The notes: generated from the sequence alone by a model not told the origin. Positions 34,254-42,781 are shown, counted from the first letter of the stretch. The stretch: DNA of 64,000 nt from Thalassotalea sp. HSM 43 (GCF_004752005.1 NZ_CP038493.1:1574302-1638301), one strand, 5' to 3'. Numbers and translations: made by a program.

Positions 34254-34865
34254 ATGTTAACCGAACTGAATACGGTGAATTTTTCACCCTCTTGCGAACG
34301 TAATAAGCAGGTGATCCTCGAGCAACTCTCGCCGTTACTTGCCGAGCATAGCAACATCCTTGAAATTGGCAGTTTATCTGGGCAACACGCCGGCCATTTT
34401 GCGCCAGCATTAAGCCACCTTACCTGGCAATGCAGTGATATTGCCTTACATATTGCCGGCTTAAGCCACAATCTAAAACAATTAGATTTAGCCAATCTGC
34501 CGGCACCACTCAGCGTTGATTTAGCGCAATCAAACAGCTGGCCAGAGCAACATTATGATGCCATGTACAGCGCCAATACCTTACACATTGTTGCTTGGTC
34601 CTTGGTTGAAAAGCTGTTTCAATTGGCTGATGCCAGCTTGCGTAAACAACAGAGCAGCTTGCTTATTTATGGTCCATTTAAATACGGCGGCGAGTATACC
34701 AGTGCATCGAATGCTGACTTTCAATTGTGGTTAAAAGACCGCGACCCGTTAAGTGGTATCCGTGATTTTGAAGCGGTGAATGAGCTGGCACAACGCTATG
34801 GCTTTACCCTTGAACAGGACATTACAATGCCGGCGAATAATCAATTACTGGTTTGGAGACGCTAA
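34254..34865 (+). CDS. DUF938 family SAM-dependent methyltransferase
   Basis: A 203-residue protein with the DUF938 start SPSCERNKQVIL and the SAM-binding ILEIGSLSGQHAGHFA (about residues 35-50), followed by WQCSDIA and MYSANTLHIVAWS. The G-x-G loop is G-S-L-S-G, as usual for the group. Substrate unknown. The stop codon overlaps the ATG of the next gene (TAATG). Confidence 0.9.
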   Translation: MLTELNTVNFSPSCERNKQVILEQLSPLLAEHSNILEIGSLSGQHAGHFAPALSHLTWQCSDIALHIAGLSHNLKQLDLANLPAPLSVDLAQSNSWPEQHYDAMYSANTLHIVAWSLVEKLFQLADASLRKQQSSLLIYGPFKYGGEYTSASNADFQLWLKDRDPLSGIRDFEAVNELAQRYGFTLEQDITMPANNQLLVWRR

Positions 34866-35191
34866 TGATTGCCAAGACCCCAACACCGCCATACTATGCG
34901 GTTATTTTTACCAGCACCTTACAGTCTGACGATCCCGAATATGGCCGTACCGCCGAGCGAATGTTAGAGCTGGCCGAGCAACATGCCGGTTTTCTGGGTG
35001 AAGAGTCGGCGCGAGAGCAGCTGGGTATCACCGTATCCTATTGGCAAGATCTTGAGTCTATCAAGCAGTGGAAACAACAAAGCGAGCACGTGATCGCCCA
35101 ACAAATGGGGCGCAAACATTGGTATAAGACCTACGCCACCCGCATCTGCTTAGTTGAGCGAGATTACTTCTTTGCCGACGACAGCGCGTAA
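34865..35191 (+). CDS. Antibiotic biosynthesis monooxygenase (ABM) domain protein
   Basis: A 108-residue small beta/alpha protein (YYAVIFTSTL...AEQHAGFLGEESAREQLGITVSYWQDLESIKQWKQQ), typical of ABM dimeric ferredoxin-like folds. GGAG 6 bp before ATG 34865 sets the start. It is translationally coupled to the DUF938 gene. ABM proteins act on quinones or haem, but many, like this one, are of unknown substrate. Its 3' end overlaps the convergent APC gene by 28 bases. Confidence 0.86.
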   Translation: MIAKTPTPPYYAVIFTSTLQSDDPEYGRTAERMLELAEQHAGFLGEESAREQLGITVSYWQDLESIKQWKQQSEHVIAQQMGRKHWYKTYATRICLVERDYFFADDSA

Positions 35192-36516
35192 AAAATCACG
35201 CCAAGCAATACCCAACCCAACACCATAACCCATTCATAGGGCCAGAGTAATGAACCTGGTCCCCACGGCATGTAAACATAGGCCAAACATAAGCTCAAAA
35301 TAAACGCACTGCGACCTACCAACACCCCATGTTTGACGCGAAATGGCCGTGGCATGTCTGGCTCGGTTTTGCGTAATTGCAAAAACGCCAATGCCACCAT
35401 GCCATAACCAATTACCACGGCAAAACTGCCCGAGTTAATCAGCCAGATCAAAATGGTTTTGCCAAAAAATGGTGCGATGCAAGACAACACACCAATAAAT
35501 AAAATCGCCACATACGGGGTGCGATGTTTGTGATGTACTCGAGCAAATACCGCAGGTAGCATGCCTGCTTTTGCCATCGCATAAATGGCGCGACTGCCGC
35601 CAAGAATAAACGCATTCCAACTGGTAATGATGCCGGCAATACCGGCAACCACCATCAAGTTACCCGCCCATTGCCCCTGCCATACTTCGGCTGTCGCATC
35701 GGCGGTTGCCATAATGCTGTTGTCTATTTGTTGGTTATCAAGGGATAACGCCACGCCAAGGGATATCAAGCAATACCACAACACCGCAGCGGCAACCGAA
35801 ATTACCAATAACTTGCCAATCAGTTTTGGCTTGAGATTAATCTCTTCAGCAGATTGCGGAATAACGTCAAAGCCTATCATCAGCGCAGGCACCATCGTCA
35901 GTACCGCAAAAAAGCCGATGTGGCCATCAACAAACAAGGGCTGGGCATTGGCAAAGTCGAGATTGACACCAACTCCGGCCAAAAACATCACACCAACAAT
36001 TAAAAAGCCCGAGGTGATAGTGGTTTGCACCACCGCCATAAACTTAACACCGAGGTAATTAATCAAGGTCATGATGATTGAAGCGACCACGCCAATAATG
36101 GCGTAACTGATGTACACGTCGGCATCGTATATGCGCCACAAATAGCCAAGTTTGATGTTAGGAAATAAATACTCCATTGCCGTGGGTAATGCCGCCGCTT
36201 CAAAGATAGGCACGGTAACGTAGGCCATGATAATGGCCCAGGTACAGATAAATGAGCCCGTGCGGCCAAAAGCCCGTTGGGTATAAACATGTTCGCCGCC
36301 GACTTTGGGCATCGCCGATACCAGTTCGGCGTAGGTCAAACTGATCAGTAAAATAGCGAAGCCGCCAACAACAAATGCCAGCAGTGTGCCCAAGGTTCCC
36401 GCCGAGCTTATCCACACACCGGTCATGATCACCCAGCTCCAGCCAATCATGGCACCAACCGCTAAAACCAGCACTTCTTTACGTGATAAGGTACGAATTA
36501 AACCGTGATCAGACAT
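35164..36516 (-). CDS. APC superfamily amino acid permease
   Basis: A 450-residue protein with about 12 hydrophobic helices and the APC features GAMIGWSWVIMTG (first helix), YAELVSAMPKVGGEHVYTQRAFG and SWNAFILGGSRAIYAMAKAGMLP. It imports or exchanges amino acids or amines; the substrate cannot be told. Its start at 36516 lies 146 bp from the -10 box of a candidate divergent small RNA. It is monocistronic. Confidence 0.9.
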   Translation of the reverse strand: MSDHGLIRTLSRKEVLVLAVGAMIGWSWVIMTGVWISSAGTLGTLLAFVVGGFAILLISLTYAELVSAMPKVGGEHVYTQRAFGRTGSFICTWAIIMAYVTVPIFEAAALPTAMEYLFPNIKLGYLWRIYDADVYISYAIIGVVASIIMTLINYLGVKFMAVVQTTITSGFLIVGVMFLAGVGVNLDFANAQPLFVDGHIGFFAVLTMVPALMIGFDVIPQSAEEINLKPKLIGKLLVISVAAAVLWYCLISLGVALSLDNQQIDNSIMATADATAEVWQGQWAGNLMVVAGIAGIITSWNAFILGGSRAIYAMAKAGMLPAVFARVHHKHRTPYVAILFIGVLSCIAPFFGKTILIWLINSGSFAVVIGYGMVALAFLQLRKTEPDMPRPFRVKHGVLVGRSAFILSLCLAYVYMPWGPGSLLWPYEWVMVLGWVLLGVIFYALSSAKK

Positions 36517-36661
36517 AAAATCGCTACTCTTGTTGTTTTTTTACCAGTATTACCTAACAAACCACACTTGTCATTTGTTTATATTTTAAGCACTTACAAA
36601 GCGCTTCACAAAGTTGGCGCAACAATTACATTTCGATAACAGCTTTATTTTTAAGCAACTA

Positions 36662-36667
36662 TATAAT
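36662..36667 (+). promoter_or_regulatory. -10 box (TATAAT) of the candidate small RNA
   Basis: Exact TATAAT in an AT-rich stretch. The -35 region is poor (no TTGACA at 16-18 bp), so activation by a factor is likely. It lies about 85 bp before a strong terminator. Confidence 0.5.
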
Positions 36668-36673
36668 GCTTAG

Positions 36674-36752
36674 CAGAATGATTTTTCATTCGTTTTCTCT
36701 CCCTGAGATATCCCTTTTTAGAGCCCTACTATCGTGTAGGGCTTTTTTTTTT
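36674..36752 (+). ncRNA. Candidate Hfq-type small RNA (about 80 nt)
   Basis: After the TATAAT box come a short hairpin (GAATGA/TCATTC, 36676-36691), a C/U-rich single-stranded stretch (TTTTCTCTCCCTGAGATATC, about 36693-36712), and a terminator stem GCCCTAC/GTAGGGC followed by ten T. Hfq sRNAs typically have a long T tract and a C/U-rich seed able to pair with ribosome sites; UCUCCCU would pair with GGGAGA. No ORF fits this segment, and it does not match an sRNA I know. It might also be a leader attenuator of the downstream gene. Confidence 0.5.
36723..36752 (+). terminator. Strong terminator with ten T
   Basis: GCCCTAC, loop TATCGT, GTAGGGC, then TTTTTTTTTT. No protein gene ends just upstream on this strand, so it belongs to the candidate small RNA or to a leader. 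Confidence 0.85.
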
Positions 36753-36801
36753 GTAAAACATTCATTACCCTGTGTGCATACGCTATTAGGATATTTACCA
36801 G

Positions 36802-37257
36802 ATGAAAACACTGATCACCGCTATCCTTGTTGCCAGCTTACCTTTAACCAGCCAAGCCAGTGACGATACCCAACCTAACCCTATGATTGATGCATTTGCC
36901 AAACAACACTCTGAGCTGATGCCCAAAGTTGCGGTGGCAGATATGTACTATGGTTGCCTATTAGAAAAAGGCGAACAGATGCCAAGCTTTACCAAGCTTA
37001 TTAAAGAGACCGACAAAGAAACTCTGGCAAACGATTTAACCGCCTGCCTTGGTGACAATTCATTGGCATCTGATGCGGCGCTTAATTACGGCATCGCTGC
37101 TTGTTTTTACGACCAAATGGCGCAACTCGATGAGGCACAGCGCCAGCAAAATATGCAGCAAGTAAAAGCCGCGTTAGCAGATTTACCTCGCCAAGAGCGA
37201 CAAAAAAGTTTCACCCAATGTGTTAATAATCAAACCTTAAAATACCTCAGCAACTAA
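36802..37257 (+). CDS. Hypothetical periplasmic protein with four cysteines
   Basis: I do not recognise this gene. It encodes 151 residues with a signal peptide (residues 1-19, ending SQA), and a helical mature domain with four cysteines (at about 53, 79, 99 and 142), probably two disulfides. TTTACCAG precedes the ATG without a strong ribosome site. It lies upstream of the bacterioferritin genes but 97 bp separate them. Function unknown. Confidence 0.75.
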   Translation: MKTLITAILVASLPLTSQASDDTQPNPMIDAFAKQHSELMPKVAVADMYYGCLLEKGEQMPSFTKLIKETDKETLANDLTACLGDNSLASDAALNYGIAACFYDQMAQLDEAQRQQNMQQVKAALADLPRQERQKSFTQCVNNQTLKYLSN

Positions 37258-37354
37258 AATTTAGCGGTTATTGCTTGAATCACTCTGACTCGGCTAGCGG
37301 GTCAGAGAATTTGCGCTATTCTTGGATACACACCCACCAATTTTGGGAGTACCC

Positions 37355-37843
37355 ATGAAAGGTAGTCAAAAAGTAATTGATGCGTTTAATCGCCTACTCG
37401 CCAACGAACTCGCTGCCATCGACCAATATTTTATTCATTCTCGAATGTACGAAGACTGGGGCTTAAATAAGCTGTACCAACGTCTTGAACATGAGCGTGA
37501 AGAAGAAACCCAACACGCCGATTGGTTAATCAAACGCATGTTATTTCTTGAAGGTCAGCCTAACTTGGTAGACCGTCGTGCGTTGTTGATCGGCAGCAAT
37601 GTCAAACAGATGATGCAAAACGATTTGACCTTAGAACTAGAGGTTGTTGACTGTGTGCGTGATGTTATCGCCCTATGTGAGACGGAGAACGACTATCAGT
37701 CGCGAGAAATTCTAGAGAAACTGCTCTACGATACCGAAGAAGATCATGTCTACTGGCTCGAGCAACAATTGGGGCTGATTGATAAAATCGGCATTGAGAA
37801 TTACCTGCAATCACAAATGGGTGATGAGCCGCCGGTCGCATAG
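37355..37843 (+). CDS. bfr: Bacterioferritin, ferroxidase-type subunit (no haem-ligand Met52)
   Basis: A 162-residue four-helix ferritin. I start at ATG 37355, preceded by GGGAG. Aligned to E. coli Bfr by position, ferroxidase ligands E18, E51, H54 and E94 are present, as is E-x-x-H at 128-131 (one residue inserted). The haem ligand M52 is threonine. This is the subunit that oxidises iron. It lies 9 bp before a second bfr with the opposite losses, suggesting a mixed 24-mer. Bfd follows on the other strand. Confidence 0.95.
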   Translation: MKGSQKVIDAFNRLLANELAAIDQYFIHSRMYEDWGLNKLYQRLEHEREEETQHADWLIKRMLFLEGQPNLVDRRALLIGSNVKQMMQNDLTLELEVVDCVRDVIALCETENDYQSREILEKLLYDTEEDHVYWLEQQLGLIDKIGIENYLQSQMGDEPPVA

Positions 37844-37852
37844 GAGCACTAC

Positions 37853-38317
37853 ATGAAAAGTAACAAAGAAGTGATTTTGCACCTTAACAATGTTCTCGCC
37901 AATGAGCTGATAGCCATCAACCAATATTTTCTGCATGCCCGTATGCACAAAAACTGGGGGTTTGAGCAGCTTAATAAAGCCGATTATAAACGCTCAATTA
38001 AGGTGATGAAGAATGCCGATGCGATTATGGAACGCGTCTTGTTTTTAGAAGGCTTGCCGAATCTACAACATTTAGGGCGCCTGCGTATTGGTGAACATTG
38101 TGAAGAAATGATCCAAGCCAATCTCGATTACGAGCTAGACGCTCGAGATACCTTAGTGCGTGCTATTGGTCATTGCGAGTCAGTCAATGATTATGTCAGT
38201 CGCGATATGCTTGAAGACATATTGGAGTCGGCAGAAGAGCACATTGATTGGTTAGAAGCGCAGCAATTTATGATTGAAAAATCAGGTATCAAAAATTACT
38301 TACAAGCGATGATGTAA
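37853..38317 (+). CDS. bfr: Bacterioferritin, haem-binding subunit with degraded ferroxidase site
   Basis: A 154-residue ferritin aligned without gaps to E. coli Bfr up to residue 130. M52, the haem ligand, is kept (KVMKNAD), but E51 is valine, H54 is asparagine and E127 is alanine; E18, E94 and H130 remain. It should bind haem at a subunit interface and pass electrons for iron release, but not oxidise iron alone. Pairing with the first bfr gene resembles two-subunit bacterioferritins such as those of Neisseria. The two genes are 9 bp apart, one operon. Confidence 0.95.
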   Translation: MKSNKEVILHLNNVLANELIAINQYFLHARMHKNWGFEQLNKADYKRSIKVMKNADAIMERVLFLEGLPNLQHLGRLRIGEHCEEMIQANLDYELDARDTLVRAIGHCESVNDYVSRDMLEDILESAEEHIDWLEAQQFMIEKSGIKNYLQAMM

Positions 38318-38369
38318 CAACGCAGCGGTTGGTTTGATAATAGGGACGTATAATCAGTAGGTAAAAATG

Positions 38370-38561
38370 CTAGGCGACTTTTACCGCAAGATCGTAATTG
38401 CAGTTATGCTCTTCCAACACTTGCTTGGCGAACTGTACGCACTTGCCACATTGACTGGCAACGTTTAATTGTTCGCGAATTTCCTTCATTGTATTGGCAC
38501 CTTGTTCAACGGCATTGGCAAGGTCAGATTCGGTAATTTGATGGCAAATACAAACAAACAT
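38370..38561 (-). CDS. bfd: Bacterioferritin-associated ferredoxin
   Basis: A 63-residue [2Fe-2S] protein with cysteines C4, C6, C38 and C41 (MFVCICHQ and SQCGKC). It passes electrons to the haem of bacterioferritin to release stored iron. I start at ATG 38561; the frame back to 38612 runs across the promoter. It is convergent with the bfr pair, 52 bp away. A Fur-like box over its promoter implies induction in iron shortage, the expected logic for iron release. Confidence 0.95.
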   Translation of the reverse strand: MFVCICHQITESDLANAVEQGANTMKEIREQLNVASQCGKCVQFAKQVLEEHNCNYDLAVKVA

Positions 38562-38610
38562 TGTTAACTCTTTACGGCGTATTTTTGTTGGCAATATATA
38601 ACTTGCCGCC

Positions 38611-38644
38611 ACTCTAATCTAAATACGAATGATTATCAACATCA
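38611..38644 (-). promoter_or_regulatory. bfd promoter overlapped by a Fur-like box
   Basis: On the minus strand TTGATA (38634-38639) and TAGAGT (38611-38616) are 17 bp apart, a good sigma-70 layout. TGATGTTGATAATCATTCGT (38625-38644) contains GATAATCATT, a full 10-base match to the centre of the Fur consensus, and overlapping 7-1-7 half-sites. It lies 50-83 bp before the bfd start codon. Confidence 0.7.
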
Positions 38645-38852
38645 TTTTTGTTAACGGATTGTATAAATAAAAAACAATTCTCGATATCTAACGGTTTACT
38701 TCTCTTATAAATTCTCACATAACGTCTCTCACAACTTCTTTGACAACAGCAATTTATCGGCTATTACGACGACAACATAAACGTCGCAGTTGAAAGCCCG
38801 TAACAGCCCTTGTAACATTGCCTCATTCTGTGACTTACTTTGACCAATAAAA

Positions 38853-39557
38853 ATGAATAAATCCCTGATCACCAATGGCCTAGCCCTTATCGTCACCGTT
38901 ATCGGTTACGTTATAGCCAATGATCTTGTCTTTTATACCGGCCTATTTGCATTGTCCGGTGCCATCACCAATACCTTGGCGATTCACATGTTGTTTGAAA
39001 AAGTGCCGTTTTTATATGGCTCAGGTGTGATCCCCGACCGTTTTGAAGAGTTCAAAACCGGTATTCGCGACTTAATGATGACGCAATTTTTTACTGAGCA
39101 AAATATTGATCGTTTCTTGTCTGAAAAAGACGGCAGAGCCAGCGATTTCGATTTAACCAATATCATTAGCAAAGTTGATCTTGAGCCAGCCTTTGATTCA
39201 CTGGTTAAGACCATTGAAGAATCGCCGTTTGCCAATATGCTCGCTATGTTTGGCGGCACCGACGCATTATTACCATTAAAACAGTCGTTTATTGAAAAGA
39301 TGCAGGCATCGCTAGTTGAGATTTCCAGCAGCGATAAATTTCATGAAATGGTCAGAGCCGAACTTGAACAACCTAATGTTATCGATTCAGTGCGTGACAA
39401 GGTTGAGGCGATCATCAACAAACGCCTTGATGAGCTAACGCCACAAATCGTCAAACAAATCATCCAAGATATGATCCGCAAACACCTTGGCTGGTTGGTT
39501 GTTTGGGGTGGTGTTTTTGGTGCCCTTATCGGTCTAGTGAGTGCGCTACTTTTCTAA
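38853..39557 (+). CDS. DUF445 family membrane protein
   Basis: A 234-residue protein with two N-terminal helices (residues 5-45), a cytoplasmic or periplasmic helical middle (about 60-205) and a C-terminal helix (GWLVVWGGVFGALIGLVSALLF). The DUF445 signature TGLFALSGAITNTLAIHMLFEKVPFLYGSGVIPDRFEEFK is at about 29-68. Function unknown. It is monocistronic with its own terminator. Confidence 0.9.
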   Translation: MNKSLITNGLALIVTVIGYVIANDLVFYTGLFALSGAITNTLAIHMLFEKVPFLYGSGVIPDRFEEFKTGIRDLMMTQFFTEQNIDRFLSEKDGRASDFDLTNIISKVDLEPAFDSLVKTIEESPFANMLAMFGGTDALLPLKQSFIEKMQASLVEISSSDKFHEMVRAELEQPNVIDSVRDKVEAIINKRLDELTPQIVKQIIQDMIRKHLGWLVVWGGVFGALIGLVSALLF

Positions 39558-39617
39558 AAAAATCTGATACTTTTCAGCTTTTTGATGGCGTTTTTGCAAT
39601 ACCAAGCCACAAGACTT

Positions 39618-39657
39618 AAAAAAAAGCGCAAAAATAGCCAAGTTTTCGCGCTTTTTG
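39618..39657 (+). terminator. Terminator after the DUF445 gene
   Basis: AAAAAAGCGC and GCGCTTTTT form the lower stem, continued by AAAA/TTTT with one bulge; a T run follows on the plus strand. Confidence 0.75.
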
Positions 39658-39757
39658 TCTTAATTTTAAACGCTTTCTGATATATCCTTGGCCTTTAACA
39701 ATTCTAGCTTGCGGCATGTTACGTCGTCAGGCATTTTAATTTCAGGAAATCACGACT

Positions 39758-40945
39758 ATGTTCGGTAATTTATCAGCGTTACCTGCCGACCCTATTTTGG
39801 GCCTGCTGGCTAAGTACAGACTAGACGAAAACCCAAACAAAATTGACTTGGGTGTTGGTGTTTACAAAAATGAAGCAGGTCACACTGCGATTCTAGATTG
39901 TGTAAAGACTGCTGAAAAATTCCGTTTCGATAATGAAGACACCAAAGTCTACATCGGTCCAACAGGCTCAGCCTTGTTCAACGAGAAAATGACTGAGTTG
40001 GTGTTCGGCGAACACCGCGTGATCAGTGAAAATCGAGTTCGTACCGTTTCGACACCAGGTGGTACCGGTGCATTGCGTGTTGCTGCTGAGTTTATTCGCT
40101 CATGCAAGCCTGGCGCAACAATTTGGGTAAGTGACCCGACATGGGCTAACCACACAGGTTTATTCCAAGCATCAGGTTTGACTGTAAAAACCTACCCATA
40201 CTACGATTTCGAAAACAAAAACCTGAAATTTGCTGAAATGAAAGCGGCCATTGCCAATGTGGCGAGCGACGACGTGGTATTGTTCCACGCCTGTTGTCAC
40301 AACCCAAGCGGCATGGACCTTAACCAGCAGCAATGGCAAGAAATGGTTGAGCTAGCCAAAGAAAAAGGCTTTACGCCATTAATTGACATGGCTTACCAAG
40401 GTTTTGGTGACGGTCTTAACGAAGATGCGTATGGCGTACGCCTAATGGCTGACTCGGTTGATGAAATGATCTTAGCCAGCTCATGTTCGAAAAACTTCGG
40501 TTTATACCGTGAGCGCATTGGTGCGTGTTCAATCATTGGTAAAGACAGCACCGTAACCGATATCGCCAACTCGGTATTGCTTAGCGTGGTTCGTTGTATT
40601 TACTCTATGCCACCAGCGCACGGTGCAGCCATCGTTGAAACCATTCTTGATTCAGCAGAATTGACCACACAATGGCATCAAGAACTGGCAGAAATGCGTA
40701 ACCGCATCAACGGTAACCGTCAGTTATTGGTCGACAAATTAAGCGAGCAAGGCGTGTCTCGTGACTTTAGCTTTATTACCGAACAAAAAGGTATGTTTTC
40801 ATTCCTAGGTATTACCCCAGAGCAAGTACAACGCCTGCAAGATGAATTCAGCATTTACATGGTTGGTTCAAGCCGCATGAGTATTGCTGGTATCGCCAAT
40901 TCAAATGTAGATTACTTAGCAAAAAGCATTGCTAAAGTATTGTAA
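39758..40945 (+). CDS. aspC: Aspartate/aromatic aminotransferase (AspC/TyrB type)
   Basis: A 395-residue class I PLP enzyme, the length of E. coli AspC (396). The PLP lysine is K245 in SCSKNFGLYRERIGA; the substrate-binding arginine is at about 373 (GSSRMSIAG). N-terminal DPILGLLAKYRLDENPNKIDLGVGVYK and HACCHNPSG are family motifs. It makes aspartate and, with aromatic substrates, tyrosine and phenylalanine; which dominates is not clear from sequence. It ends in a strong terminator. Confidence 0.93.
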   Translation: MFGNLSALPADPILGLLAKYRLDENPNKIDLGVGVYKNEAGHTAILDCVKTAEKFRFDNEDTKVYIGPTGSALFNEKMTELVFGEHRVISENRVRTVSTPGGTGALRVAAEFIRSCKPGATIWVSDPTWANHTGLFQASGLTVKTYPYYDFENKNLKFAEMKAAIANVASDDVVLFHACCHNPSGMDLNQQQWQEMVELAKEKGFTPLIDMAYQGFGDGLNEDAYGVRLMADSVDEMILASSCSKNFGLYRERIGACSIIGKDSTVTDIANSVLLSVVRCIYSMPPAHGAAIVETILDSAELTTQWHQELAEMRNRINGNRQLLVDKLSEQGVSRDFSFITEQKGMFSFLGITPEQVQRLQDEFSIYMVGSSRMSIAGIANSNVDYLAKSIAKVL

Positions 40946-40968
40946 TTCAGCACATTAATTGAATTTAT

Positions 40969-40995
40969 AAAGCTTCCTTCGGGAAGCTTTTTTTA
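40969..40995 (+). terminator. Terminator of aspC with a UUCG tetraloop
   Basis: AAAGCTTCC, loop TTCG, GGAAGCTTT, then TTTT. UUCG loops are very stable. Confidence 0.9.
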
Positions 40996-41118
40996 TGCCT
41001 GTAATAAAATCGGCAACAGCTGAAAGCCAGTAAGATGATAATTTGACCACCACCAAAATAACCGCTAAGTTAATTTTCCCGTTATTCATTTTTCTGCCAG
41101 TCAGTTTCGAGGTCATTT

Positions 41119-42045
41119 ATGGGCAAAGGAAGTCATCACTCAAACGCCGATCCACGTAATCAGGATATCAAGATCAACATTAATGGTGAGTTATTTCACC
41201 GCGATGAAGCCAAAATATCGGTTTTCGATTCTGGCTTTATTCTCGGTGACGGCGTGTGGGAAGGGTTACGACTGCACCACGGTAAATTGCCATTTATCGA
41301 CAAGCATATGCGCCGCCTATACGAAGGTGCCAAAGCACTGGATATGGATATCGGTATCAGCAAAGAAGAATTAATAGAGCGTATCATCACCACCTGTAAC
41401 GCCAATGATATGCACGACCATGTACACATTCGCTTGATGGTAAGTCGCGGCGTTAAATCGACGCCGTATCAAGACCCTCGAGTAACCATCAGCTCGGCCA
41501 CTATTGTTATTATTCCTGAATATAAAATGCCGGCGCCTGAAACCGCAGATAACGGTTTAAACCTGTATACCGTGTATGTGCGTCGTGGTTACCCTGATGT
41601 GCAAGACCAAAAGCTTAACAGTCATTCTAAATTAAATTGTATTTTTGGTTGTATTCAAGCCACCAAAGCCGGTGCCGATGAAGCCTTGATGCTAGACCCA
41701 CATGGCTTTGTCTCGACCTGCAATTCGACCCACTTTTTTATCGTCCGTGATAATCAGGTGTGGACTTCAACCGGCGATTACTGTTTATCAGGCATCACCC
41801 GCAGCAACATCATCGACCTGTGTAAAGAAAATGGCATAGAGGTGTATGAGAAGAACTTCACCTTGTCGGAAGTCTACGGCGCTGAAGAAGCGTTTGTTAC
41901 CGGCACCTTCGCCGGGGTGACGCCAGTGCAAAGCGTTGATGGTCGTGAAATAGGCGAGTTTGCCGAGCACGGTAAAGGCGCCATGGTGCAAAAACTGCAG
42001 CAACTGTATTTGCAACGTATCGCCAAAGAATGTCCACAGGAGTAA
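41119..42045 (+). CDS. Class IV aminotransferase (branched-chain/D-amino acid type)
   Basis: A 308-residue fold-type IV PLP enzyme. Seen are ISVFDSGFILGDGVWEGLRLHHGKLPFIDKHMRRL near the start, the candidate PLP lysine at K171 (HSKLNC; K165 is the other option) and the C-terminal TGTFAGVTPVQSVDGREIG phosphate-site region. The sequence differs from IlvE and from DAAT enough that I cannot pick the substrate. It precedes a sulfotransferase-like gene by 4 bp; the same two domains are fused in a plant protein family. Confidence 0.88.
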   Translation: MGKGSHHSNADPRNQDIKININGELFHRDEAKISVFDSGFILGDGVWEGLRLHHGKLPFIDKHMRRLYEGAKALDMDIGISKEELIERIITTCNANDMHDHVHIRLMVSRGVKSTPYQDPRVTISSATIVIIPEYKMPAPETADNGLNLYTVYVRRGYPDVQDQKLNSHSKLNCIFGCIQATKAGADEALMLDPHGFVSTCNSTHFFIVRDNQVWTSTGDYCLSGITRSNIIDLCKENGIEVYEKNFTLSEVYGAEEAFVTGTFAGVTPVQSVDGREIGEFAEHGKGAMVQKLQQLYLQRIAKECPQE

Positions 42046-42049
42046 GTCG

Positions 42050-42781
42050 ATGAGCAAACATATCGCGATGTGGTCAGGACCACGCAATATCTCGACGGCG
42101 ATGATGCGTTCATTTGAAAATCGCAGCGATACCTGCGTCGTTGATGAACCGTTTTATGGTTATTATCTGGCGCAAACAGGCCTCGACCACCCAATGGCTG
42201 CTGAAGTCATGGCAGATCAGGCCAATGACTGGCAAACGGTCGCCAGCCAAATGGCGGCGGATTTCGACGAGCCGGTGTGCTATCAAAAAATGATGACCCA
42301 TCACATGCTTGATGACGTCGACTTTCACTGGTGCAAAGACTTTACCCACTGTTTTTTAATTCGTGACCCACGGTATGTGATTAATTCTTACATTAAGAAA
42401 ATGCCGACGGTAAACAATGACGATATTGGCATTATCAAACAGCATCAGTTGTATAAACAAATATCCGACATCAGTGGTCAGCAAATTCCGATTATCGACA
42501 GTAAAGATGTGCTACTTAACCCGCGTGGCATGTTAAAGGCGCTATGTCAGCAATTACAAATCGACTTTGAGGAAAACATGCTCAACTGGCCAAAAGGTCG
42601 TCGTGACAGTGATGGCGTCTGGGCCAGTCATTGGTATCACAATGTGGAGAACTCCACTGGCTTTGCTAAGTTCAGTGAACCCGATTTGCAGCTTAATGAG
42701 CAACATCTGTTACTGGCAGAAGAGAATATGCCCTATTATCATGACTTGTATAGCAAACGATTACAGCCGGTTGACGATTAA
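42050..42781 (+). CDS. Sulfotransferase-like P-loop protein paired with a class IV aminotransferase
   Basis: A 243-residue protein. I start at ATG 42050, just 4 bp after the aminotransferase stop with AGGAG inside it; the frame back to 41960 is overlap. The P-loop-like start MWSGPRNISTAMMRSFENR and VDEPFYGYYL, FLIRDPRYVINSY (3'-phosphate site) and GVWASHWYHNVENSTGF are typical of the sulfotransferase-like family that includes the N-terminal part of plant BCAT-like proteins. The reaction is unknown. Confidence 0.85.
   Translation: MSKHIAMWSGPRNISTAMMRSFENRSDTCVVDEPFYGYYLAQTGLDHPMAAEVMADQANDWQTVASQMAADFDEPVCYQKMMTHHMLDDVDFHWCKDFTHCFLIRDPRYVINSYIKKMPTVNNDDIGIIKQHQLYKQISDISGQQIPIIDSKDVLLNPRGMLKALCQQLQIDFEENMLNWPKGRRDSDGVWASHWYHNVENSTGFAKFSEPDLQLNEQHLLLAEENMPYYHDLYSKRLQPVDD

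Noticed and set aside
36666-36863. 65-codon frame across the candidate sRNA and the start of the 36802 gene
   Set aside because: Runs through the strong terminator and overlaps a real signal-peptide gene in another frame; no ribosome site.
37283-37307. Inverted repeat CTCTGAC...GTCAGAG before the bfr genes, similar in core to the REP-like element at 1745
   Set aside because: Only 7 bp of stem, arms in the opposite order, and lacking the GGGG block on one side. Too weak to call a second copy; no T run for a terminator.
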